A stretch of 64,000 nt of DNA from Flavobacterium sp. N3904 (GTDB taxonomy: Bacteria > Bacteroidota > Bacteroidia > Flavobacteriales > Flavobacteriaceae): the NCBI RefSeq assembly GCF_025947305.1, contig NZ_CP110009.1, forward strand, positions 3,265,501-3,329,500, in the 5' to 3' direction. The position numbers were made by a program, and so were the translations under genes. Of this stretch, positions 53,006 through 64,000 are shown piece by piece (positions within the stretch are counted from its first letter, which is position 1; every line of letters begins with the position of its first letter). The notes under the pieces were generated by a model. It did not search any database. It was not told where the DNA came from and was given only the letters and a program-made list of their open reading frames with translations.

Positions 53006-54175
53006 ATGAATGACAATTCGGAAATACAAGCATTACTTCATAAGTTTATTTTAAACCAATGTTCCGCCGAGGAAATCAATGAAGTAATTGACTATTGTCT
53101 AAAAAACAAGCTCACCACCGATTTTCCAACGGTTGAAGAAGTAAAAGCTTTATTGGACGAAGTTCCAGCAATGGACATCGCTACTGCCGACAAAATTTTC
53201 TCCAAAATTTTAGTTCAGGCCCAAGACATTGAAGAAACAGAGATGGAACCAAGAAAATTCCCATTCAAGAAATACATGGCTATTGCAGCCTCCATTATTG
53301 TATTGTTATCGATAGGTCTTACTTATAAAAACAGTTTAAATACTCCAAAAACAAATCCCGTTATCAACAGTAATGACATTACCCTGCAACTGGAAAATGG
53401 GGAAATTCAAGTTATTTCGGAAGGTAAAAAAAGTCAGGTTACCGATGCTGAAGGTCATGTGGTAGGAAACCAAGACGGAAACAAAATTGCTTACGATACG
53501 GAAACATCTATCGAAAAGCTAGTATACAATACTTTGAAAATCCCGAATGGCAAACGATTTGAATTGCAATTATCCGACGGAACTATTGTGCATTTAAATT
53601 CGGGTACTACTTTGAAATATCCTGTAAAATTCATCGCTGGCGAAAACCGACAAGTATTTCTGGACGGAGAAGCCTTTTTTGATGTGTCAAAAGACAAAAA
53701 ACATCCTTTTGTTGTCAATGCCGACAAATTGAATGTTCGCGTTTTGGGAACTCACTTTAACGTTTCCAGCTATCCCGAAGATGATTTAACCGATGTGGTT
53801 CTGGTAGAAGGTTCTGTAGGTTTATATACTGCAAACGAAAAATTTGACGCTGATAAAAATACCATTCTAAAACCAGGTTATAAAGGAAGTTTCAATAAGT
53901 ACAACAACCAGATCGATACCAAAGAAGTAAATACCGACATGTATACTTCCTGGATGAATGGAGGGCTAATGTTCCGTGATATGAGTTTTAATAATATCTG
54001 TAAAAAATTAGAGAGACGCTATGATGTAAGTATCATCATCAAAAACAACAAATTGGCCAATGAAAAATTCAATGCCAGTTTTGGAGACAAACCTTTAGAA
54101 AAAGTGTTAACCTATTTTCAAGATGTGTATGGATTCGAGTACACCACCAAAAACGATATAATAACTATTAAATAA
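53006..54175 (+). CDS. FecR family anti-sigma regulator
   Basis: A 389-residue inner-membrane protein: short cytoplasmic N-terminal part (about 1-85), membrane helix (about 87-106; KYMAIAASIIVLLSIGLTY), FecR domain with TLKIPNGKRFELQLSDGTIVHLNSGTTLKYP (about 172-210), and a C-terminal DUF4974 domain (about 310-389; MNGGLMFRDMSFNNICKKLERRY). It normally holds the ECF sigma factor and releases it when the STN domain of the TonB-dependent SusC signals. Confidence 0.93.
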   Translation: MNDNSEIQALLHKFILNQCSAEEINEVIDYCLKNKLTTDFPTVEEVKALLDEVPAMDIATADKIFSKILVQAQDIEETEMEPRKFPFKKYMAIAASIIVLLSIGLTYKNSLNTPKTNPVINSNDITLQLENGEIQVISEGKKSQVTDAEGHVVGNQDGNKIAYDTETSIEKLVYNTLKIPNGKRFELQLSDGTIVHLNSGTTLKYPVKFIAGENRQVFLDGEAFFDVSKDKKHPFVVNADKLNVRVLGTHFNVSSYPEDDLTDVVLVEGSVGLYTANEKFDADKNTILKPGYKGSFNKYNNQIDTKEVNTDMYTSWMNGGLMFRDMSFNNICKKLERRYDVSIIIKNNKLANEKFNASFGDKPLEKVLTYFQDVYGFEYTTKNDIITIK

Positions 54176-54225
54176 TCTTTAAAACCAAATAAAAAAATGA
54201 AAACCTGAATGCCCAAGAATAAAAA

Positions 54226-54256
54226 AATCGGAAAGAGCTGCGAACAATTTCCGATT
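54226..54256 (+). other. Hairpin in the leader of the SusC gene
   Basis: Perfect 9-bp stem AATCGGAAA (54226-54234) / TTTCCGATT (54248-54256), loop of 13 bases, no following T run. Lies between FecR and SusC and could be an RNA processing or regulatory structure. Confidence 0.55.
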
Positions 54257-54305
54257 GAATAAGTGATTGAACCTAACAGATTAAATACAATCAATTAACA
54301 AAATT

Positions 54306-57300
54306 ATGAAAAAAAAATTAAAGAATGACGGAATGCAATTTTCGTTGTTCAAAATTGACCTAAAATTGAAACTAACTACGCTATTACTTTTAGTTGCTAT
54401 TTTTAATTCCCGAGCCGATACTTATGCCCAAAAGACAAAAGTAAGCTTGGAATTGAACAATACCACCGTTGAAAAGGTTATTGAAACCATTGAACAAAAA
54501 ACAGACTTCAAGTTTATTTACAAATTAAACGACATCGATTTAGATCGTGTGGTTTCTATTCATGTAAAAAATCAAAACATAACGGTCGTCTTAGATCAAC
54601 TTTTTAAAGGTGTCCCAACAGAGATTATTGTCAGGGACACCCAAATTATGCTCAAAAAGCCAGTATTCATCCCATCCGAAAATTTACCTTTTCTGCAACA
54701 ATCCATAAAAGGAAAAGTAATTGACGAAAATCGTATGCCAATGTCTGGCGCAACAGTTACTGAAAAAGACACCAAAAACAGTGTGCTTACAGGTTATGAT
54801 GGAAGCTTTCAAATTACTGTACAAAGCAATACAGCCATGCTGGTTGTAACCTATATGGGTTATTTCTCAAAAACAGTTTCGGCAAGCCAAGAAAATATTA
54901 CCATACAAATGGTACCAGAAACTACATCTCTAAAAGAAGTAGTGTTAGTGGGATACGGTTCTTTGGCCAAAAAAGATGTAACCGGTGCGGTATCTTCTAT
55001 CGCTGCAAAAGACATGAACCAAGGTCCTATTGTAAATCCCTTGCAACTGATTACGGGTAAAATGGCTGGGGTAAGCATCAATCAAATAGGAAGCGAACCC
55101 GGATCTACACCAAGTGTTAGGATTCGAGGATTAACTTCTTTAATTGGAGGAAATGATCCACTGGTAGTAATCGATGGTGTACAAGGGAATCTTGATTTAT
55201 TAAACCAGATACCACCGAGCGAAATTGCTTCTATGGACGTATTGAAAGATGCATCGGCTTCGGCAGTGTATGGATCCAGAGGTGCTGCAGGGGTAATTAT
55301 TGTAAGTACCAAAAAGAGTAAGGCAGGCAAAACAACAGTAGAATATACAGGAACAACAGCTGTAGATTACATCCCAAATCCGCTTGAAGTTCTTAATGCA
55401 GATCAATGGTGGCAACAAGCCCAATTGGTTGGTGTACCGGCTTCGGCAAATCATGGTTCAAGCACCGACTGGTTTAATATTTTGACACAAAGAGGACTTA
55501 CCCAAACACATGCTTTGGCCTTTGGTGGTGCAACAGATAAATTTAATTATAGAGCTTCTATCACTGCTATTTTACAACAAGGTGTGGTAATAAATTCGAG
55601 CAGTAATAAATACATTGGACGTATTCAAGCCACTCAATTGGCGATGGACGACAAGTTAAAATTGACTTTTAATCTGAATAGTGGCGTTATCAATACAGAG
55701 AATAGTATTCAAAGCATAGGAAGAGCAGCTTTTACTTCTAATTTGATTACGAATTCTTATTTTGTAAGCCCGACAAATCCTGTTTACAATACAGATGGCA
55801 CTTACTTTACCGATCCAAATGTATTTCATTATTTAAATCCCTATGCTGCTGCAGAAACCGTTACCAATCAAACTGAAAATGACAATTTATTTGGCAGCTT
55901 AAGAGCCGATTTGGACATCATTAGTGGTCTTACTGCGGGTTGGTTTGGAAGCTGGAGAAACACCAATACTTCTAATGGTTTTTATCTTCCGGTAGAATCA
56001 ACCGATGCAGGTGCTATTGACCAAAAAGGTTTTGCTGACATCTATAATAACAAACAAAACGAAAGATTGATGGACATAAGTCTTACTTACAAAAAAGTAA
56101 TTGGCGACCATAGTCTTAATGCATTGGCATTGTACGAATGGCAAAATCAAACGTATCAAGGAAATGAAGCACATGCAAGAGGTTTTATAAATGATATTGC
56201 TACCTACAATGCATTGCAATTGGGCGACTTTTCGAATGCTAAACCAGGTGATGTTAAATCTTATAAAAATGACAGAACATTAATTTCCTTTTTAGGACGT
56301 GTGAATTACACCTATTTGAACCGTTATTTGGTTACAGGTAGTTTTAGGAGAGATGGTTCTTCTGTATTTGGAGAAAATAATAAATGGGGAAATTTCCCAT
56401 CTGTATCTTTGGGATGGTCCATCGACAAAGAACCTTTTATGGCCAATCAAACTGTTTTCAATGAATTGAAATTGCGCGGAGGATATGGAGTAACAGGTAA
56501 CCAACAAGGATTAGGACCACAAAATTCTCTTTCATTAGTAGGTGGTTCTGGAGTTACCTATTTTGGTGGTTCTCAAATTACCAATTATGGCATCATCCAA
56601 AATGCCAATCCAGATTTGCAATGGGAGACCAAAAAACAAACGGATATTGGTCTTGATTTTGCTCTTTTAGACCATAGACTTAGAGGTACTATTGATGCAT
56701 ACACAGCAACCACAGATAATTTATTGTTTAACTATACCGTTCCACAACCTCCTTATCCATTCGGAACCGTTATGGCCAATGTTGGAAGTATCTTGAACAA
56801 AGGTATAGAAGGCTCACTTAGTTATGATTTAATAAGTACCGAAAACACTACCCTTACTTTGGCCGGGAATGTTTCGTTTATGAGAAATGAGGTTTTAAAT
56901 TTGAGCGGAAGCATAGACGGAGTACCATTGAACACAAATTATGTTGGATGGGGTGCACCAAATGCTTATTTAGTAAAAGGAAAACCCGTAGGTGCTTTTT
57001 ATATCTTGGAACATACTGGGAAAGACAATGTCAATGCTGAGACAGTATTGGATCGTGATGGAAATGGAATTATCGATCAAGGGGCAACAAGTCCTGACAG
57101 AGCTTACGAAGGATCTGCGTTGCCTACCTATACATTTGCTTTCAATCCAACTTTTAGATATAAAAAGCTTGACGTTTCTATGCTTTGGAAGGGTTCTGGA
57201 GGAAATAAAATCTATAATAGTTTGAACAAAAGTTTAAGCTATCAAGAAAGTATTGGTAAATCAAATGTATTGACAAGTTCTATTCCACTAGGAATGTACA

Positions 57301-57575
57301 CTACACAATATGTTTCAGACTTATGGCTTGAAGATGGTTCTTTTATACGATTTGATAATTTTACCTTGGGCTATAACTTTTTATTTACAGACGTTAAATA
57401 CATAGAATCACTTCGTCTTACCCTTACCGGAAATAACTTAATGTTGTTTACTAAATATTCAGGAATGGATCCAGAAATCAATTTAAGTGGAGAAGGCACC
57501 AATTTTGGAAATGATATAGGTATATATCCTCGTACCAGAAGTTTTGGCCTAGGTTTAAGTGTTAAATTTAAATAG
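54306..57575 (+). CDS. SusC/RagA-type TonB-dependent transporter with STN domain
   Basis: A 1089-residue outer-membrane transporter. Signal peptide (about 20-42), STN domain (about 47-120; LELNNTTVEKVIETIEQKTDFKF) that talks to FecR, a carboxypeptidase-like beta-sandwich (about 133-205), TonB-box region and plug (about 205-330; LKEVVLVGYG, GKMAGVSINQ, VRIRGL, DASASAVYGSRGAAGVI), then the 22-stranded barrel. It pulls glycan pieces into the periplasm with the SusD lipoprotein that follows three bases later. An STN domain plus the upstream sigma/FecR pair means regulation by trans-envelope signalling. Confidence 0.95.
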   Translation: MKKKLKNDGMQFSLFKIDLKLKLTTLLLLVAIFNSRADTYAQKTKVSLELNNTTVEKVIETIEQKTDFKFIYKLNDIDLDRVVSIHVKNQNITVVLDQLFKGVPTEIIVRDTQIMLKKPVFIPSENLPFLQQSIKGKVIDENRMPMSGATVTEKDTKNSVLTGYDGSFQITVQSNTAMLVVTYMGYFSKTVSASQENITIQMVPETTSLKEVVLVGYGSLAKKDVTGAVSSIAAKDMNQGPIVNPLQLITGKMAGVSINQIGSEPGSTPSVRIRGLTSLIGGNDPLVVIDGVQGNLDLLNQIPPSEIASMDVLKDASASAVYGSRGAAGVIIVSTKKSKAGKTTVEYTGTTAVDYIPNPLEVLNADQWWQQAQLVGVPASANHGSSTDWFNILTQRGLTQTHALAFGGATDKFNYRASITAILQQGVVINSSSNKYIGRIQATQLAMDDKLKLTFNLNSGVINTENSIQSIGRAAFTSNLITNSYFVSPTNPVYNTDGTYFTDPNVFHYLNPYAAAETVTNQTENDNLFGSLRADLDIISGLTAGWFGSWRNTNTSNGFYLPVESTDAGAIDQKGFADIYNNKQNERLMDISLTYKKVIGDHSLNALALYEWQNQTYQGNEAHARGFINDIATYNALQLGDFSNAKPGDVKSYKNDRTLISFLGRVNYTYLNRYLVTGSFRRDGSSVFGENNKWGNFPSVSLGWSIDKEPFMANQTVFNELKLRGGYGVTGNQQGLGPQNSLSLVGGSGVTYFGGSQITNYGIIQNANPDLQWETKKQTDIGLDFALLDHRLRGTIDAYTATTDNLLFNYTVPQPPYPFGTVMANVGSILNKGIEGSLSYDLISTENTTLTLAGNVSFMRNEVLNLSGSIDGVPLNTNYVGWGAPNAYLVKGKPVGAFYILEHTGKDNVNAETVLDRDGNGIIDQGATSPDRAYEGSALPTYTFAFNPTFRYKKLDVSMLWKGSGGNKIYNSLNKSLSYQESIGKSNVLTSSIPLGMYTTQYVSDLWLEDGSFIRFDNFTLGYNFLFTDVKYIESLRLTLTGNNLMLFTKYSGMDPEINLSGEGTNFGNDIGIYPRTRSFGLGLSVKFK

Positions 57576-57578
57576 TAA

Positions 57579-59078
57579 ATGAAAATGAAAATCAAAAATA
57601 TAGTATTGATAGGAAGTTTAAGCCTCTTATCTTTTGCAAGCTGCACCAATTTAGATGAAAATGTATACGATAAATACCAATCCGAAGACTTTTATGGTAC
57701 ACCAGAAGGTGCAGATGTAGCGCTAGCAGGTGTTTATGCCCAAATTGGCGGTAACTGGGGTGGTGTTGGTTATGCCGGTGCAGATAATGGTTGGTATGAC
57801 CTGAATGCGATGAGCAGCGATGAGCAAGTGATTCCACATAGAAATACAGGTGACTGGCAATTGGATTTTGCACAATTGTATAAACACGAATGGTTACCAA
57901 CAAGTTTTATAGTAGGAAACACATGGAATTGGTTGTACAAATCGATCTTTAATGCCAACTTGGCTGTAGATCAATTGGAAAAAGCAAAAGCAGATCCTTC
58001 AAAAATTGCCGAAGCCAAAGTTTTGAGAGCTTTTTTCTACTATCTGTTAATAGACGATTATGGAAGTGTTCCTTTTTATACCCAAAACAATATCACTGTT
58101 GACAAAATTCCGCAGGCAAGTCGTACCGAAGTGTATAACTTTATTGTTGGAGAATTGAATGACAATGTTGAATTGCTTTCGGGTACAAAAGGAGGTAACT
58201 ATTATGGCAGATTCAACAAATGGGCTGGTTATATGTTATTGGCCAAAGTTTATTTGAATGCTGGTGTGTACACAGGTACTCCTAAATGGGCAGAATGTCT
58301 TGCCACTTGCGAAAAAATAACACAAGGCGGTTTCTCTCTACATTCTGGAAGCGACAATGCTTCTAGTCCACTGGGCAATAAATATTATGAATTGTTTGGA
58401 GATGTACTTCCAGATGATGAAACTATTTTTGCTATTTATGCCACAGTAGATGTAGTTTCCCGTAATATTTTCACAGTTCGTAGTCTTGGAGGAGCCAACG
58501 CATTTGCTTTGTTTGGGTACAATGGATGGAATGGAACTATTGTTCCTTCAGATTATTTCTTGAAATATGCCGATGCCGATGTTCGTAAAAAACAATTTCT
58601 TGTGGGTGAACAAGCCGGAGGCATTAATTACACGCTTGAAGTTAGTTCTTTGGACAATCCTGGAGCGCCTCCGCAAGCTGGAGTTCGTGACACCAAGTTT
58701 TTTCCTGCTGGATTGAATAATGGAGGTGGAGCTTCTAATGATTTCCCGATTTACAGATATGCCGACGTACTCTTGATGACTGCCGAATGTAATGTTCGTC
58801 TTGGAAATGCCGGAGCTGCAAAACCATTTGTTGACGCTGTAAGACAACGTGCGGGACTAACTGCTCTTACTGCAGACCCAACACTTGTTGATGTGTACAA
58901 TGAAAGAGCACTTGAATTGAACTGGGAAGGACACAGAAGACAAGACATGATTCGTTTTGATACTTTCTTATTGCCAAATCAATTTAAAGCGGCTTCTCAA
59001 TCGTACAGAAAACTGTTCCCGATACCTACTTCTGCATTAGATGCAAATCCAGGTTTAAAACAAAATCCAGGTTACTAA
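57579..59078 (+). CDS. SusD/RagB-type glycan-binding lipoprotein
   Basis: A 499-residue outer-membrane lipoprotein with the lipobox at Cys22 (LSFASC), tetratricopeptide-like helices, and the family end (FDTFLLPNQFKAA, RKLFPIPTSALDANPGLKQNPGY). It binds the glycan at the cell surface as lid of the SusC channel. The cluster with GH13 and GH97 enzymes points to alpha-glucans. Confidence 0.95.
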   Translation: MKMKIKNIVLIGSLSLLSFASCTNLDENVYDKYQSEDFYGTPEGADVALAGVYAQIGGNWGGVGYAGADNGWYDLNAMSSDEQVIPHRNTGDWQLDFAQLYKHEWLPTSFIVGNTWNWLYKSIFNANLAVDQLEKAKADPSKIAEAKVLRAFFYYLLIDDYGSVPFYTQNNITVDKIPQASRTEVYNFIVGELNDNVELLSGTKGGNYYGRFNKWAGYMLLAKVYLNAGVYTGTPKWAECLATCEKITQGGFSLHSGSDNASSPLGNKYYELFGDVLPDDETIFAIYATVDVVSRNIFTVRSLGGANAFALFGYNGWNGTIVPSDYFLKYADADVRKKQFLVGEQAGGINYTLEVSSLDNPGAPPQAGVRDTKFFPAGLNNGGGASNDFPIYRYADVLLMTAECNVRLGNAGAAKPFVDAVRQRAGLTALTADPTLVDVYNERALELNWEGHRRQDMIRFDTFLLPNQFKAASQSYRKLFPIPTSALDANPGLKQNPGY

Positions 59079-59090
59079 AAAAGAACTATC

Positions 59091-60197
59091 ATGAAAAAAC
59101 ATATATATAAGTTACTCGTACTTTGCGCTGTTGCTCTGTTTGGCGCATCCTGTGAAGACACTGCTGAACTAACCACTTTACAAGCCGTTAGTTTTACATC
59201 GGCTGTAGAAGCTTCACCAAGCACTATAGTGATTTCTGATGATAATGCATCAGAATCCGTGGTTACCCTTTCTTGGCCAGCGGTGGTATACCCTATTCAA
59301 GCTCCAGTTACCTATGCTTTGCAATTTGATATTCCTGCTGATACCACTGGAGAAAAAGCTTGGAATAAAGCCATCCGAATTATAGTTGGCGAAGACGTAT
59401 TGAGCAAATCAATATTAGGAATAGACCTTAATAAAATGGCAATTACACTGGGTTTACCTATTGATGTAGCAGGGAAAATTGCTGTTCGTGTAGAGTCTAC
59501 TATGGATCGCACCATTTATTCTGCGCCTGTAGTTTTGACCGTTACTCCTTATGAAAAACCCGTTGTTTTTGGTGCAATCTATATGCCTGGTAGCTATCAA
59601 GGAGAATGGAATGTAGATACAGCCGCAGCTCTTTCGGCCATAGACGCAGGAGTATACCAAGGATATGTGACCATTCCTGTCGGAACCGGTTTAGGATTCA
59701 AATTGAATCAGGAAAGAAATTGGGCTCAATTTTACGGGGCAGGAGCTTCCAATTTTGATTTGAAAAACATGAGCGACACTGATTTCCAAATGCCTGGAGC
59801 AGGTTCGTATCAGATTACAGCAAACCTTAAAACCTTAAAATGGAGTTCAGTCCCATACGCTTGGGGAATTGTAGGTGATGCTACACATGCCGCAACACCT
59901 GAAGATGCCAATTATGGATGGAATAATTCTATACCTATGAGTTATGACCATGTAAATAAGGTTTGGAAAATTACAGCCGATTTAATTCCCGGAAATGTAA
60001 AATTCAGACTTAATAATGCCTGGACAATAAACTACGGAGCAAAAAACAATACCGATGGAATAATGTACCTGGATAATTCAGGAGCTTATTATGTTGGAGA
60101 AGCGGGTACTTATGAAATCACATTCACGATAAATGATGTTAACCCGGCTGTTAATGGATATCCGGTAACTGCAACTTACACCGTTACAAAACTCTAA
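59091..60197 (+). CDS. SusE/SusF-type outer-membrane lipoprotein
   Basis: A 368-residue lipoprotein (lipobox LFGASC, Cys21) with a SusE-type N-terminal Ig-like domain (about 35-160; VEASPSTIVISDDNASESVVTLSWPAVVYP) and two starch-binding-type segments (about 170-260 and 270-368; GVYQGYVTIPVGTGLGFKLNQE, NKVWKITADLIPGNVKFRLNN). SusE/SusF proteins bind starch at the surface. It lies 12 bases after SusD. Confidence 0.9.
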   Translation: MKKHIYKLLVLCAVALFGASCEDTAELTTLQAVSFTSAVEASPSTIVISDDNASESVVTLSWPAVVYPIQAPVTYALQFDIPADTTGEKAWNKAIRIIVGEDVLSKSILGIDLNKMAITLGLPIDVAGKIAVRVESTMDRTIYSAPVVLTVTPYEKPVVFGAIYMPGSYQGEWNVDTAAALSAIDAGVYQGYVTIPVGTGLGFKLNQERNWAQFYGAGASNFDLKNMSDTDFQMPGAGSYQITANLKTLKWSSVPYAWGIVGDATHAATPEDANYGWNNSIPMSYDHVNKVWKITADLIPGNVKFRLNNAWTINYGAKNNTDGIMYLDNSGAYYVGEAGTYEITFTINDVNPAVNGYPVTATYTVTKL

Positions 60198-60220
60198 TAA
60201 ATAAATAGTCACGTCAAAAT

Positions 60221-60289
60221 AAAAATGGTTTAATTGGTTAATTAATGTGCATTCCTCTTTATTGAAGGAAGAGGGATGCAACCATTTTT
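60221..60289 (+). other. Two-tier hairpin between SusE/F and GH13 genes
   Basis: Outer stem AAAAATGGTT (60221-60230) / AACCATTTTT (60280-60289) encloses inner stem GCATTCCTCTT (60249-60259) / AAGAGGGATGC (60269-60279, one G-T). It may stabilise the upstream mRNA, end it partly, or mark a processing site. Confidence 0.6.
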
Positions 60290-60329
60290 GAAGTGATCCT
60301 GATTATTATTTAAAAATCAAACAAATGAA

Positions 60330-60377
60330 ATCGCCATAACAAATAGTTGGTGCAAACACCAATGAAGATCTGGCGAT
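60330..60377 (+). other. Nested hairpin ahead of the GH13 gene
   Basis: Outer arms ATCGCCA (60330-60336) / TGGCGAT (60371-60377) enclose TTGGTG (60347-60352) / CACCAA (60357-60362). It stands 34 bases before the GH13 ATG and could affect translation of that gene. Confidence 0.55.
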
Positions 60378-60410
60378 ACAATATTCATTAAAAATAAATA
60401 TTATCTACGT

Positions 60411-61778
60411 ATGAAATTATATATCAACATCGTTTTTGCACTTATCTTTTCTTCGGTGCTAGCAGCCTGCAGTTCCTCTGATAATGAGTCAACTCCAGTA
60501 TCGCCTTATCCACAATATGGAACACGGTTTGAAAAAATGCCTAAAAAAGAAGATGCCGTAATTTATCAAGTAAACATTCGTGCATTTAGTCAGGCAGGAA
60601 ACTTAAAAGGAGTTCAGGATAAACTAACATATATTCAGGAACTTGGAGTAAATGTTATTTATTTAATGCCTATTTATCCAATAGGTGTTGTAAAAGGGGT
60701 AGGTTCTCCATATTGCGTTAAGGATTACAAAGCGGTGAATGCCGAATTTGGCACATTGGAAGATCTTCGCGTTTTGGTAGACGAAGCCCACAAAAAAAAT
60801 ATGGGGGTTGTCTTGGATTGGGTTGCCAACCATACCTCTTGGGATAATGCCTGGATAACTGCTCACCCAGAATATTATCAAAAAGATTCCAAAGGAAATA
60901 TTATTATACCTCCCGGAACAAATTATAATGATGTAGCGCAATTGGATTTTACCAATCAGGACATGAGAACTGCCATGATTGACGCTATGTCTTACTGGGT
61001 TTACAATGCAAACATTGATGGTTTCCGTTGTGATTATGCCGATGCCGTTCCTAAAAGTTTTTGGTCTGATGCCATTACTTCATTACGAAAAATTAAAAAC
61101 CAAAATTTCCTAATGCTTGCCGAAGGATCAAAAGTGAATCAGTTCTCAGCTGGTTTTGATTATACATTTGGCTTTGGTTATTTTGGTGCTTTGAAAAAAG
61201 TATTCAGCGAAGGAAAAGCGGCAACTACAATTCAAGATGCAAATGCGACAGAATATGCTACCAATTATGACAACTCACAACGAATTGTGAGATACACTAC
61301 AAACCATGACGTCAATTTATCTGATGGTACGCCACTAGAATTGTTTGGCGGGAAAAAAGGATCTATAGCCACTTTTGTCGTAGCAGCTTATATGAAATCG
61401 GTTCCAATGATTTACAACGCTCAAGAAGTTGGTTACGCAAAAAGAATTGATTATTTCTCTCATACTCCTATTGATTGGAGTACAGCTGATCTGGATATGT
61501 TAGCAGAATACAAGAAAATTGTTGCTTTCAGAAATTCAAGTAATGCGATAAAAAGAGGAAATTTCAAAGGATACAGTAGCGATGCCGTAAGTGTATTCAC
61601 TATGGAAACCGATACCGAAAAAGTGTTAGTTCTATCTAATTTAACCAGTAGTCCAGCAAAATATATTGTCCCTATACCTCTTAAAATTGCTTGGAAAAAT
61701 GCTTTTGGTGGTGCTGCGGTAACTCTAACTTCAGAAATCACCTTACAACCGTATCAATATATGGTTTTGAAAAATTAG
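60411..61778 (+). CDS. GH13 alpha-amylase lipoprotein (SusG-like)
   Basis: A 455-residue alpha-amylase with a lipoprotein signal (Cys20, VLAACSSS). The four conserved GH13 regions are present: DWVANHT (136-142), GFRCDYAD with nucleophile Asp208, AEGS with acid Glu238, and TNHD with Asp300. It is much shorter than SusG of Bacteroides thetaiotaomicron, which carries a starch-binding domain in the middle. It should cut starch or maltodextrin at the cell surface or periplasm before or after uptake. Confidence 0.93.
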   Translation: MKLYINIVFALIFSSVLAACSSSDNESTPVSPYPQYGTRFEKMPKKEDAVIYQVNIRAFSQAGNLKGVQDKLTYIQELGVNVIYLMPIYPIGVVKGVGSPYCVKDYKAVNAEFGTLEDLRVLVDEAHKKNMGVVLDWVANHTSWDNAWITAHPEYYQKDSKGNIIIPPGTNYNDVAQLDFTNQDMRTAMIDAMSYWVYNANIDGFRCDYADAVPKSFWSDAITSLRKIKNQNFLMLAEGSKVNQFSAGFDYTFGFGYFGALKKVFSEGKAATTIQDANATEYATNYDNSQRIVRYTTNHDVNLSDGTPLELFGGKKGSIATFVVAAYMKSVPMIYNAQEVGYAKRIDYFSHTPIDWSTADLDMLAEYKKIVAFRNSSNAIKRGNFKGYSSDAVSVFTMETDTEKVLVLSNLTSSPAKYIVPIPLKIAWKNAFGGAAVTLTSEITLQPYQYMVLKN

Positions 61779-61839
61779 TCCCAAATTAGTTTTCCTATAG
61801 TTATTCAGAGTAGTAACTATACATAATTATGTCCAATCC

Positions 61840-62032
61840 AGCTCCACCTTCCAGATGTAAATCCGGATCGAAATGGAGCTCGATTGAGGCTATCTGTATC
61901 ATTATATTTAGTACAGCAAAGCCACAAAGGCATCAAAGATTTAGTTCATATAACTTCTTGTTTACAAGTAATTGTATGGGTTTGTTTAAATTTTTAATAC
62001 TTCGAAACTATTTGTCTTTGTGCGTCTTTGCT
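61840..62032. repeat. Hairpin repeats in the GH13-GH97 spacer (61779-62062)
   Basis: AGCTCCA (61840-61846) pairs with TGGAGCT (61874-61880). A larger palindromic element has AGCAAAG (61915-61921) with CTTTGCT (62026-62032) and CACAAAG (61923-61929) with CTTTGTG (62016-62022), the third copy of the long-hairpin class. A 72-codon frame at 61829 is in this repeat and is not taken as a gene. Confidence 0.55.
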
Positions 62033-62044
62033 TTATTATTTTAA

Positions 62045-64000
<1,956 letters not shown>

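Noticed and set aside
61829..62044. 72-codon frame in the GH13-GH97 spacer
   Set aside because: It consists of inverted-repeat sequence shared with other spacers and has no family resemblance.

Overview
The window is AT-rich DNA from a Flavobacterium-like member of the Bacteroidota (family Flavobacteriaceae by inference). Supporting signs are the gliding genes gldF/gldG, a PorX-type regulator of type 9 secretion, SusC/SusD pairs with FecI/FecR regulators, housekeeping promoters of the TTG / TAnnTTTG type, and weak Shine-Dalgarno signals. No rRNA, tRNA or CRISPR array was recognised.

Region 1 (1-17 kb) begins with the end of an AI-2E family permease. It then holds a run of plus-strand stress and envelope genes: two OmpA-like proteins with thrombospondin type 3 repeats (one has lost its barrel), a GH130 + GT4 pair, a DUF2383 protein with a Mla-type lipid transporter, a His-rich secreted protein with small partners, CsbD, a coiled-coil lipoprotein, an Lmo0937-type mini-membrane protein, YtxH, a histidine-kinase dimerisation fragment without an ATPase, and an Ig-like/ice-binding-like lipoprotein. 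Eight of these transcription units share a composite upstream element with near-constant geometry: GTRAAT, then GTAAC starting exactly 30 bases later, then 21-22 bases, then ACCTTT(G/A). A ninth start has the downstream half. One copy drives no gene: it is followed by about 130 bases ending in a strong intrinsic terminator, so it probably makes a small RNA. This looks like one stress regulon concentrated in about 14 kb and is the most interesting feature of the window.

Region 2 (17-30 kb) has two small soluble proteins, a fermentative module (pyruvate formate-lyase, its activase and an OFA-family transporter probably for formate), an S1/P1-type nuclease, a YoaK/DUF1275 protein, a YeiH-type transporter with a LysR regulator, a VWA-like membrane protein and fabG. 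Region 3 (30-49.5 kb) is mostly core genome: porX-tsaE-GNAT-alanine dehydrogenase-DUF4258, purC, a HAD phosphatase, phoH, a SAM hydrolase, gldFG, dnaN, a membrane-anchored MutS-like ATPase, two tandem-domain UspA proteins and mnmE. REP-like and long-hairpin intergenic repeats occur here.

Region 4 (49.6-51.9 kb) is a small mobile-element remnant just after the mnmE terminator: four helically phased GACACA repeats, an excisionase-like gene, a tyrosine recombinase and a frameshifted HipB-like regulator with an intact-looking operator. Region 5 (52.2-64 kb) is a starch/alpha-glucan utilisation locus: ECF sigma, FecR, STN-containing SusC, SusD, SusE/F, a GH13 alpha-amylase lipoprotein and a GH97 alpha-glucosidase that runs off the window. 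The layout suggests alpha-glucan is bound and cut at the outer membrane, imported by SusCD and finished by GH97, with trans-envelope induction through FecR and the sigma factor.
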